Translations under genes and position numbers: made by a program
Source: Porphyromonadaceae bacterium
GTDB lineage: Bacteria; Bacteroidota; Bacteroidia; Bacteroidales; Tannerellaceae
Length of the DNA stretch: 5,161 nt
Assembly (NCBI GenBank): GCA_003517945.1
Contig: DOZP01000131.1
Span: forward strand, 20,256-25,416
Reading direction: 5' to 3'
The notes under the pieces: generated by a model
Told to the model about the DNA's origin: nothing
Database searches by the model: none
What the model saw: the letters and a program-made list of their open reading frames with translations, nothing else
Shown: positions 1 to 5,161 of the stretch, one piece after another
Numbering within the stretch: the stretch's first letter is position 1
Layout: every line of letters starts with the position of its first letter

Positions 1-1
1 G

Positions 2-1756
2 TGGCGTGAGCAACCGCTGGATGCACGTATAGAATATGCCTTGATGAAAGGTATCGGGGATTACCTGGAAACCGATTTGCAGGAAGCATTACGAGCATAC
101 GGTAAGGCGGTTGATATTATCGACGGCCCCCTGATGAGCGGGATGAATAAGGTCGGAGACCTGTTCGGCGCCGGAAAAATGTTCCTGCCCCAGGTTGTTA
201 AGACAGCGCGTACGATGAAAAAGGCGGTCGCGATTCTTCAACCTGCTATTGAAGTGGAAAAATCATCTTCAGGAACGTCAAAAGCCGGAAAGATTGTGTT
301 TGCTACCGTAAAAGGGGATGTACATGATATCGGGAAAAATATCGTATCGATCGTGTTGGCATGCAACAATTATGAAGTGATAGACCTCGGTGTAATGGTT
401 CCCACCGAAACGATTCTGAAAACCGTGCGGGATGAGAAGCCGGATCTGCTATGTCTTTCGGGTTTGATCACTCCGTCGCTGGAAGAGATGGTCCATGTTA
501 CCGATGAGATGCAGAAAGCAGGTATGCGTATTCCGATTATGATAGGAGGGGCTACCACATCGAAGTTGCATACGGCGCTGAAAATCGCTCCACACTACGA
601 TTATCCTGTTATTCACGTTGTCGATGCATCTCAAAATCCGGTTATTGCGGCAAAATTACTGAATCCGGATACGCGTGATAAATACATAAATGAACTGAAT
701 GATGATTATGAACGTTTGCGGAATGTGCAATCGGCTTCTGTCGATGTGAAACCGTTATTATCTCTGGAGGAAGCGCGTGCGCATCGCCTGAAAACCGATT
801 GGGCGAACTCCGGCATGATACGCGTTCCGAAGCAAATGGGAGTACACCGGATAGAAATACCGGTAGCCGAAGTAATACCGTATATCAACTGGACATTCTT
901 TTTTACGGCATGGAGGCTTAACGGTCGTTACGGAGATTTATCGCAATTGCATGATTGTGAAAGTTGCCGTGCCGCCTGGCTTTACGAACAACCGGAAACG
1001 GAACGTGCGAAAGCCGAAGAGGCATTGAAGTTGTACGGTGATGCAGAGAACATGTTAAGGCAATTGGTTTCGGATAAGGATAATTCCGCTTGTTGTGAGG
1101 CTCTTTACGGGTTTTTTCCGGCAGTAAGTATCGGCGATGATATTCGCATAGGGACTGAAACGATCCCGACATTGCGACAGCAGGCGCTTAATGAGAAAGG
1201 TTTCTGTTTATCGCTTGCAGATTATGTAATGCCCGGATCAGAAGGACGTGAAGATTATGTCGGTGCCTTTTCCGTTACGGCGGGTAAGCGTATGGAAGCG
1301 CTTTATCGCCGGTATGAAATGCAAAACGACAATTATCACCTGATGCTTATTCAGACATTATCCGATCGCCTGGCTGAAGCCACAGCGGAATACCTGCATG
1401 AGAAAGTACGTAAAGAATACTGGGGATATGCTCCCGACGAAACGTTATCGGTGGAAGAACTGTTCAAAGCGCGTTATCGGGGTATCCGGCCTGCCGTCGG
1501 TTATCCTTCGCTTCCGGATCAGGGGTTGATATTTATACTCGACAGGCTGTTGCAACTGGATAGAATAGGGGTGAGCCTGACTGAAAACGGAGCGTTAATG
1601 CCGGTATCGTCTGTTGCCGGATTCTATTTTTCTCATCCCGAATCATCCTATTTTATGATTGGACGGATCTCAGCGGAACAGTTACAGGATTATGCTGTTC
1701 GCCGTGAAAAATCTGTTGATGATTTGAAACGTTTCCTGATAAAGAACCTGGAATGA
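2..1756 (+). CDS. metH: Cobalamin-dependent methionine synthase, C-terminal half (5' partial)
   Basis: MetH moves the methyl group of 5-methyltetrahydrofolate to homocysteine through enzyme-bound cobalamin, making methionine in the cytosol. Only the last 584 codons are here; the homocysteine- and folate-binding modules lie off the left edge. The reading frame is open from base 2, so the TTG at 41 is not a real start. Counting from base 2, residues 1-90 are the helical cap of the B12 module (GPLMSGM and GKMFLPQVV motifs). Residues about 95-230 are the Rossmann B12 module, with GDVHDIGKN giving the lower-axial cobalt ligand His at residue 108 (bases 323-325, E. coli His759) and its Asp partner; SGLITPSL and IGGATTSK follow. 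Residues about 250-584 are the AdoMet reactivation domain, with YLHEKVRKEYWGYAP and the RxxxGY AdoMet motif (Arg codon 1487-1489). The C-terminus matches the family in position. The residue aligned with E. coli AdoMet contact Asp946 is Asn here. No terminator is evident in the 82 bases after the stop. Confidence 0.97.
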   Translation, partial: WREQPLDARIEYALMKGIGDYLETDLQEALRAYGKAVDIIDGPLMSGMNKVGDLFGAGKMFLPQVVKTARTMKKAVAILQPAIEVEKSSSGTSKAGKIVFATVKGDVHDIGKNIVSIVLACNNYEVIDLGVMVPTETILKTVRDEKPDLLCLSGLITPSLEEMVHVTDEMQKAGMRIPIMIGGATTSKLHTALKIAPHYDYPVIHVVDASQNPVIAAKLLNPDTRDKYINELNDDYERLRNVQSASVDVKPLLSLEEARAHRLKTDWANSGMIRVPKQMGVHRIEIPVAEVIPYINWTFFFTAWRLNGRYGDLSQLHDCESCRAAWLYEQPETERAKAEEALKLYGDAENMLRQLVSDKDNSACCEALYGFFPAVSIGDDIRIGTETIPTLRQQALNEKGFCLSLADYVMPGSEGREDYVGAFSVTAGKRMEALYRRYEMQNDNYHLMLIQTLSDRLAEATAEYLHEKVRKEYWGYAPDETLSVEELFKARYRGIRPAVGYPSLPDQGLIFILDRLLQLDRIGVSLTENGALMPVSSVAGFYFSHPESSYFMIGRISAEQLQDYAVRREKSVDDLKRFLIKNLE

Positions 1757-1838
1757 AAATGATACCCGGTTGATAAGAAGGCAATAAATATATTTTTTTC
1801 ACGTTTTTTGATATATCACAAATAAAAACTATAAGATT

Positions 1839-2438
1839 ATGAAAAAGACGTTTTTAATTATTGCATTACTTATTATTGTCCTTAATGGTCTTTCGGCGCA
1901 GTTTGTTATAGGACCTAAGGTTGGTTTGAATGTTTCGAAAGAATATTTTGGCGAACATCTTATTGATGATGAAGTTGATTTCAGGATGGGTTTGAATGCC
2001 GGTGTTTTCGGAAAGTATAAAATCAATACTATATTTGATATTCAGGCGGAATTAGTATATTCTCAACAAGGTTTTAAGAATAATATCCTCGTTGATATAG
2101 ATGGAACGGCGATAACGGAAGGATATAAAACATTATCACATTATTTGAATGTACCTGTGTTGTTGAAATATTATCCGATTAAACGTTTCTATATAGAAGC
2201 CGGTCCGCAAGTAGGGTTTTGTCTGGATTATAAGTTATCTGCGGGAAATATAGATGTAGATGATATTGATTATAATACGGTTGATTTTTCATTGGCAGGA
2301 GGCATTGGGGTTTGTATCGGATACGGATTAACGGCTAATGTAAGATATAGTCACGGATTTACAAAAACAGTACCTGATGCTGACTGGAAAAACCGGGTAA
2401 TCCTGTTTTCCCTTGCTTATGATTTGTGGCGTTTCTGA
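1839..2438 (+). CDS. PorT-like outer-membrane beta-barrel protein
   Basis: This 199-residue protein has a clear Sec signal peptide: MKK, a hydrophobic run (FLIIALLIIVLNGL), then a likely signal peptidase I cut at LSA|QF near residue 20. The mature part begins with FVIGPKVGLNVS and continues with alternating hydrophobic/polar stretches rich in Tyr and Gly. It contains YLNVPVLLKYYP, FYIEAGPQVGF and GGIGVCIGYGL, which are the hallmark strands of the small Bacteroidota barrels annotated as PorT family or 'outer membrane protein beta-barrel domain'. It ends in Phe, as outer-membrane barrels often do. About 180 mature residues suggest an 8-10-stranded barrel. The start at 1839 is fixed by the signal peptide; no Shine-Dalgarno is visible and the leader is A/T-rich. 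It begins 82 bases after metH and shares no evident function with it. Its substrate or partner is unknown. Family membership does not imply a role in type IX secretion. Confidence 0.88.
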   Translation: MKKTFLIIALLIIVLNGLSAQFVIGPKVGLNVSKEYFGEHLIDDEVDFRMGLNAGVFGKYKINTIFDIQAELVYSQQGFKNNILVDIDGTAITEGYKTLSHYLNVPVLLKYYPIKRFYIEAGPQVGFCLDYKLSAGNIDVDDIDYNTVDFSLAGGIGVCIGYGLTANVRYSHGFTKTVPDADWKNRVILFSLAYDLWRF

Positions 2439-2519
2439 ATTTTAGCTATAAACAGAGTGATACTCCATCCCTCTCTGGCCACATACCTTTTATACACATC
2501 CTGACTTTTTTCTTGTCTT

Positions 2520-2542
2520 TATTTGTTCGTTTGGAACAAATA
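2520..2542. promoter_or_regulatory. Inverted-repeat operator candidate over the hicAB -33 element
   Basis: Two perfect 9-base half-sites, TATTTGTTC (2520-2528) and GAACAAATA (2534-2542), are separated by the 5-base spacer GTTTG. The left arm contains the -33 TTTG and the right arm ends just before the -7 element, so a protein bound here would block polymerase. HicB antitoxins with a C-terminal DNA-binding domain commonly repress their own operon, so this is a natural site for HicB or the HicA-HicB complex. Binding is inferred from position and symmetry. Confidence 0.65.
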
Positions 2543-2553
2543 TGTTACTTTTG
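2522..2553 (+). promoter_or_regulatory. Bacteroides-type promoter of hicAB
   Basis: A -33 element TTTG (2522-2525) and a -7 element TACTTTTG (2546-2553, a full match to TAnnTTTG) are separated by 20 bases, the spacing expected for the Bacteroidota primary sigma factor. Transcription should begin a few bases downstream, around 2557-2562. This leaves a leader of roughly 45 bases before the hicA ATG at 2605. It is the only complete match to this promoter form that I found between genes in the window. Confidence 0.72.
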
Positions 2554-2557
2554 CGTT

Positions 2558-2808
2558 GTCAAATGAGAGTTCTTTGTTGTATTGTTTAATCAAATTCTTT
2601 AAACATGAAATTTTCAGAATTGTATCGCTTACTGGAAGAAAATGGATGGCAAAAGAAGCAAGGGAAAAAGCATACAAAATATGTTCACCCTGATTTTGAT
2701 AAACCAGTTCCGGTTGGACGCCATCCAGGTAAGGAAGTTCCGAAAGGTACACTGGAAGCGATATTGAAAGAAGCGGGACTAAAATAAGTCCTCTTCTTCT
2801 CATTTGAC
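2558..2808. repeat. 11-bp inverted repeat flanking hicA
   Basis: GTCAAATGAGA at 2558-2568, near the expected transcription start, is the exact reverse complement of TCTCATTTGAC at 2798-2808 in the hicA-hicB gap. The arms bracket hicA and do not extend further on either side. In the transcript they could pair and close a loop around the whole toxin gene, just upstream of the hicB start; on DNA they could be two distant copies of a protein site. The match is directly visible; any role is inference. Confidence 0.45.
2605..2787 (+). CDS. hicA: HicA-family toxin (mRNA interferase)
   Basis: HicA toxins are small ribosome-independent RNases with a dsRNA-binding-like fold that cleave mRNA and stop growth unless held by HicB. 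This 60-residue protein has the family's usual length and layout. The N-terminal helix FSELYRLLEENGW is followed by GKKHTKYVHP, where His23 aligns with the catalytic His of the common G-S-H motif. Then come the strand PVPVGRHPGKEV and the closing helix PKGTLEAILKEAGLK, close to the HicA consensus ending in GTLRxILKxAGL. The usual Ser before the catalytic His is Lys here. The start follows an A/T-rich leader without Shine-Dalgarno. It lies first in the operon, 39 bases ahead of hicB, the usual toxin-first order of hicAB loci. Confidence 0.9.
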   Translation: MKFSELYRLLEENGWQKKQGKKHTKYVHPDFDKPVPVGRHPGKEVPKGTLEAILKEAGLK

Positions 2809-2826
2809 TTTAAAAAATAAATATTA

Positions 2827-3246
2827 ATGCGTATGAAAAAAATGGTTGCAGTTATTGAAAGAGCGTCAGATGGGGGATACGGTATTTATTGTCCGGACTT
2901 GACAGATATAGCTTTGTACGGATACGGATTAACAGAAAAGGAGGCAAAGGATAATTTACATGAAAATCTGGAATCTATCCTGGAATATTATGAGGAAGAA
3001 AACAAACCGGTACCAGAAGTATTGAATAACGGAAAGATCGAATTTGAATACAAATATGATTTCTCTGGTTTTTTCAAAACATATTCGTTCTTCAATATTT
3101 CCGAATTGGCTTCTGAAATCGGAATTAATTCTTCCCTGTTACGTAAATACAAGAATGGATTAGCTTTTGCTTCAAAAGAACAACGAAAGAAAATAGAAAA
3201 CGGTATTCATGCCATATCGAAAAAATTAAGTACGGTGCAGTTCTGA
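2827..3246 (+). CDS. hicB: HicB-family antitoxin with C-terminal helix-turn-helix
   Basis: HicB neutralises HicA by direct binding and usually represses the shared promoter. Residues about 5-60 of this 139-residue protein form the partly degraded RNase H-like HicB fold: MVAVIERASDGGYGIYCPDL, a short turn, then GLTEKEAKDNLHENLESILEYYEEE, the family's long helix. Residues about 91-132 (ISELASEIGINSSLLRKYKNG, then an EQRKKIENGIHAI helix) read as an XRE-like helix-turn-helix, which makes this the DNA-binding class of HicB. A second in-frame ATG at 2833 is a possible alternative start; 2827 gives the longer N-terminus and neither has a Shine-Dalgarno. The hydrophobic stretch ahead of the HTH (FSGFFKTYSFF) is probably a linker or dimer surface. 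The stop codon falls inside an arm of the complementary sequences at 3243-3371. Confidence 0.9.
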   Translation: MRMKKMVAVIERASDGGYGIYCPDLTDIALYGYGLTEKEAKDNLHENLESILEYYEEENKPVPEVLNNGKIEFEYKYDFSGFFKTYSFFNISELASEIGINSSLLRKYKNGLAFASKEQRKKIENGIHAISKKLSTVQF

Positions 3247-3371
3247 TAAAACTCTCTTTGACACGATCTGTACTTAAATCCGGCGAAAACTTATTGGGTA
3301 AGCAAGATTCCTGATAAAGTAAGTGATAGCCGGATTTTTAGCCTGCCCTCAAAAAACGGGCTTTTATCAGG
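3243..3371. repeat. Competing 9-bp complementary arms downstream of hicB
   Basis: CTGATAAAA (3243-3251, containing the hicB stop) pairs perfectly with TTTTATCAG (3362-3370) and encloses AAATCCGGC (3276-3284), which pairs with GCCGGATTT (3329-3337). A second CTGATAAA copy, extended to CCTGATAAA at 3310-3318, pairs with TTTATCAGG (3363-3371). The right-hand arm therefore has two alternative partners. The second pairing crosses the AAATCCGGC stem, so it would form a pseudoknot or exclude it. Confidence 0.5.
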
Positions 3372-3493
3372 TATTAATAGATTTTGAATCAAGGAATTTT
3401 GTAAATTGGCAGATTTCCGAAATCCCGCAAGATTTGTGGTATATCGTCCCCGAAAATACCGATTATAGTTTTGTTAGGCAAATTTACACTTGA
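3323..3493 (+). other. Short open frame, possible gene remnant (56 codons)
   Basis: From a GTG at 3323 to the TGA at 3491-3493 the frame reads with protein-like composition, including GFYQVLIDFESRNFVNW and SEIPQDLWYIVPENTDYSF, rich in Trp, Tyr, Pro and acidic residues, which chance A/T-rich sequence seldom gives. There is no ATG, no ribosome site, and its first 50 bases overlap the probable terminator. I recognise no family. It may be the C-terminal end of a gene that lost its front, or chance. Confidence 0.22.
3345..3365 (+). terminator. Probable rho-independent terminator of hicAB
   Basis: GCCC (3345-3348) and GGGC (3358-3361) form a short G/C stem around a 9-base A-rich loop and are followed by TTTT (3362-3365). 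The GCCGGATTT arm just upstream also runs into T's and could act as a second terminator with its partner at 3276-3284. The stem is only four pairs, so strength is uncertain, but the position about 100 bases after hicB fits. Confidence 0.45.
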
Positions 3494-3511
3494 TACAAAT
3501 AACTGAGATGA

Positions 3512-3625
3512 AAAATAACTTCCCGTAAAAAGAAAAAAGAGGAAGCCGAAACGAGGTTTCAGAAGATAAATTTACATATTGAAGTATGGACGAATAGCAT
3601 TTTTTTATTGATGTTATTATTCTGA
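3512..3625 (+). other. Second open stretch in the same frame, start-less remnant
   Basis: This frame is open from 3512 to a TGA at 3623-3625. It encodes a basic then charged segment (SRKKKKEEAETRFQKINLHI, then EVWTNSIF) and a short hydrophobic end (LLMLLF). It has no start codon at its head; an ATG at 3508 in another frame opens a 6-codon peptide that stops at TAA, so a frameshift could have split a former gene. It shares frame with the stretch ending at 3493, three in-frame stops apart. No family recognised. Confidence 0.15.
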
Positions 3626-3658
3626 TGTATATGTTTATTTCAATATTTTATGTATTTT

Positions 3659-3663
3659 AGGAG
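3659..3663 (+). promoter_or_regulatory. Shine-Dalgarno AGGAG before the nuclease-helicase gene
   Basis: AGGAG lies 10 bases upstream of the ATG at 3674 and 19 upstream of the ATG at 3683. It favours 3674 as the start. Such a strong site is unlike the other genes here, which have none, and adds to the impression that this gene came from elsewhere. Confidence 0.5.
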
Positions 3664-3667
3664 TCTA

Positions 3668-3679
3668 ATACATATGTAT
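3668..3679. repeat. 12-bp perfect palindrome at the nuclease-helicase start
   Basis: ATACATATGTAT reads the same on both strands and contains the ATG at 3674. It could be a repressor site or a dimerisation element. Perfect 12-mers of this kind are expected about once per 5 kb by chance, and more often in A/T-rich DNA, so only its position makes it notable. Confidence 0.3.
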
Positions 3680-5161
3680 CTTATGAAGAATATTAACATT
3701 TTATCTATCATAGAAGCTTATCAAAAGCTAAATCAGAGGTTATTCCAAAAATTAATGAATGGATACGGAATTATAGTGGATAATATGAAAGGAATAAAAG
3801 ATTATGAACTAAATGTTGTAGAATCTTTAGTGAATAATATATTACAAACAAAAAATGATATTTCCATTGTAGATAATTACTATTTAGGTTATTCGATACC
3901 ACAGATAGGAAAAGAGTTTGATCTTCTTCGATTTGGAAATAATTACATCATTAATATAGAGGTAAAAACAGAAAGTACCATTGATAAAATAGTTAAGCAG
4001 CAAGAAAAAAATAAATATTATCTTAGCTTTTTAGGGAAAGATATTCATATTTATACTTATATTCTAAACGAAAATAAATTATATAAACTAATGATTGGGA
4101 ATAGAGGAAATGAAACAAGAGAAGTAAATTTTACCGAATTATGCAATAAATTATTAACCCAAGAAATAGTGACCTTGAATAATATCGATGATTTGTTTAA
4201 TCCATCTGATTATTTAGTGTCTCCTTTTAATTCTCCTGAGAAATTTATGAATGGAGGATATTTTCTTACAACACAACAGGAACAAATATGTAAGCAAATA
4301 GAAACGAGTCTTTTAGATACAGTTACTAGTTTTATAGCCTTAACAGAAGGTGCAGGAACAGGTAAGACATTATTGACATATCACATAGCTAAAGAAAGCA
4401 TTCAAAAAGGAGATAAAGTCCTTATATTACATTGTGCTCAATTAAATAATGGTCATCAAACATTAAAAGATGAGTGGGGTTGGAATATACATATGCCTAA
4501 ATATGCTCCAGATATAAATGATTATGATTTGATTATTATTGACGAGGCTCAACGCATGTATCCTAGTCAATTCGAGAAATACACAAATGGAATACGCAGT
4601 ATGAATAAAAAATGCATATTTTCTTATGACGAAAGGCAGTATTTACATAACAATGAAAGAAATTATAACATTCGAGAAAGAATAGAAATGGAATTATCGT
4701 GTAAACCTCATAAACTGACAAGCAAAATTAGAACAAACAAAGAAATTGCATATTTTATAAAACAGCTTTTTGATATTAATAAAAATACTCCAAATGCAAC
4801 ATATCCTAACATTGAACTTATTTATAGCAAAGATTATTTATCAGCAAAGACATTATTACAGATGCTATCGGATAAAGGATGGAAAGTTACCAATCATACA
4901 CCTGGGACATATTCTTCTTTTCATTATGAGAGTTATTTATCTCAAGATAGAGATAGCGCACATTCTGTAATAGGTCAAGAATTTGACAGTGTAGCAATTG
5001 TTATAGATAACCATTTTAAGTATGATTCTTTTGGGCAATTAATTGCAAATAATAGCTACTACTCACAGAAACAAATGCTATATCAGATAATCACAAGAAC
5101 AAGAAAAAAGCTTTGTGTTGTGATAATTGATAACGAAATGATGCTGAATAGATGTTTAGAT
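3674..5161 (+). CDS. PD-(D/E)XK-like nuclease fused to DUF2075/Schlafen-3-type SF1 helicase (3' partial)
   Basis: A single chain of at least 496 residues, open at the right edge. Residues are counted from the ATG at 3674; ATGs at 3683 and 3650 are alternatives. Residues about 40-135 look like a PD-(D/E)XK nuclease: helix, GKEFDLL with Asp83, strand, IEVK with Glu96 and Lys98, then a helix with a QQ pair. Residues about 195-496 carry SF1 helicase motifs: an early Gln-bearing LTTQQEQI, Walker A GAGTGKT (226-232, Lys231), Walker B LIIIDEAQR (Asp290, Glu291), SYDERQ (317-322), KIRTNKEIAYFI (351-362), GQEFDSV (434-440) and the arginine-finger motif ITRTRKK (473-479). This set fits DUF2075. There is no signal peptide or membrane segment, so it should act in the cytoplasm as an ATP-driven nucleic-acid motor with a nuclease. 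All key residues seem present, so it is probably active. Single-protein anti-phage defence, as I recall for Nhi, is an inference. The gene is far more A/T-rich than metH. Most of the core is here; the missing end may be short. Confidence 0.85.
   Translation, partial: MYLMKNINILSIIEAYQKLNQRLFQKLMNGYGIIVDNMKGIKDYELNVVESLVNNILQTKNDISIVDNYYLGYSIPQIGKEFDLLRFGNNYIINIEVKTESTIDKIVKQQEKNKYYLSFLGKDIHIYTYILNENKLYKLMIGNRGNETREVNFTELCNKLLTQEIVTLNNIDDLFNPSDYLVSPFNSPEKFMNGGYFLTTQQEQICKQIETSLLDTVTSFIALTEGAGTGKTLLTYHIAKESIQKGDKVLILHCAQLNNGHQTLKDEWGWNIHMPKYAPDINDYDLIIIDEAQRMYPSQFEKYTNGIRSMNKKCIFSYDERQYLHNNERNYNIRERIEMELSCKPHKLTSKIRTNKEIAYFIKQLFDINKNTPNATYPNIELIYSKDYLSAKTLLQMLSDKGWKVTNHTPGTYSSFHYESYLSQDRDSAHSVIGQEFDSVAIVIDNHFKYDSFGQLIANNSYYSQKQMLYQIITRTRKKLCVVIIDNEMMLNRCLD

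Larger units (their letters stand above)
3247..3673. other. 427-base intergenic region without a secure gene
   Basis: The left third (to about 3371) holds interleaved complementary arms and a probable terminator for hicAB. From 3323 to 3625 one frame has two open stretches, broken by several stops, which read like possible gene debris. The stretch 3600-3673 is very A/T-rich and holds a TATTTTAG box (3653-3660), one mismatch from the -7 consensus but with no matching -33 element, so no promoter for the downstream gene is called. No tRNA, transposon end or long direct repeat was seen. Confidence 0.6.

Noticed and set aside
370..1172. Several antisense open frames of 60-84 codons across metH
   Set aside because: They lie fully inside the strongly supported metH frame on the other strand, have no family-like motifs and look like shadows of its codon usage.
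1757..1838. Promoter or riboswitch between metH and the barrel gene
   Set aside because: No TAnnTTTG box and no room or recognisable fold for a cobalamin or SAM riboswitch; nothing could be supported.
1829..2026. 65-codon antisense frame over the start of the barrel gene
   Set aside because: It overlaps the signal peptide and first strands of a well-supported + strand gene and shows no protein features of its own.
2453..2477. CAGAG...CTCTG arms after the barrel gene as a terminator
   Set aside because: The stem is only five pairs with a long loop and no T-run follows; too weak to call.
2519..2803. 94-codon antisense frame across hicA
   Set aside because: It covers the hicA gene and its promoter on the other strand; the + strand product matches HicA closely, so this is a shadow.
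3323..3352. Lipoprotein-like start (FLAC) at the head of the 56-codon open frame
   Set aside because: Only seven residues precede the Cys, there is no basic N-terminus, and the start would be a GTG inside a structured terminator region.
3466..3473. TAGTTTTG, a full match to the -7 consensus, as promoter of the nuclease-helicase
   Set aside because: No TTTG lies at the required 19-21 base spacing (the nearest is 29 bases upstream), and the leader would be about 200 bases.
3548..3560. GAAAC-GAG-GTTTC hairpin
   Set aside because: A five-pair stem with a three-base loop and no T-run; likely chance in this A-rich stretch.
4770..4970. 66-codon + strand frame within the nuclease-helicase gene
   Set aside because: It lies in another frame inside the helicase core, between conserved motifs, with low-complexity Ile/Tyr/His composition.

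Overview
The window looks like a piece of a Bacteroidota chromosome, most likely from the order Bacteroidales. Three things point there: a PorT-like outer-membrane beta-barrel protein with an Ala|Gln signal cleavage site, little Shine-Dalgarno signal before most genes, and a -33 TTTG / -7 TAnnTTTG promoter, the form used by the Bacteroides primary sigma factor. The assignment is an inference; no rRNA or other marker gene is present.

Layout, all genes on the + strand. (1) 2-1756: the C-terminal half of cobalamin-dependent methionine synthase (metH), cut by the left edge, carrying the B12-binding and AdoMet reactivation modules. (2) 1839-2438: a small secreted outer-membrane beta-barrel protein. 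(3) 2522-3246: a compact HicAB toxin-antitoxin module with its own promoter, a 9+9 bp inverted repeat over the -33 element that is a good operator candidate, hicA (60 aa) and hicB (139 aa). (4) 3247-3673: about 430 bases without a secure gene. It starts with a dense set of complementary arms and a probable terminator and then holds two short open stretches that may be gene debris. (5) 3674-5161: the first 496 codons of a large protein that has no stop before the right edge. It joins an N-terminal PD-(D/E)XK-like nuclease domain to a superfamily 1 helicase core of the DUF2075/Schlafen group 3 type.

Base composition falls from left to right. Sampled 60-base rows contain 35 G/C at 961-1020 (metH), 19 at 2221-2280 (barrel gene), 23 at 2881-2940 (hicB) and 12 at 3781-3840 (helicase gene). 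This fits a core metabolic gene followed by an accessory, probably horizontally acquired block. A toxin-antitoxin pair followed by a single-chain nuclease-helicase is the kind of content found in bacterial defence islands, and the nuclease-helicase is the most interesting item here. Its domain order recalls what I remember of Nhi-type (nuclease-helicase immunity) anti-phage enzymes, but orthology cannot be judged from this sequence alone. No tRNA, rRNA, CRISPR array, transposase or integrase was recognised.
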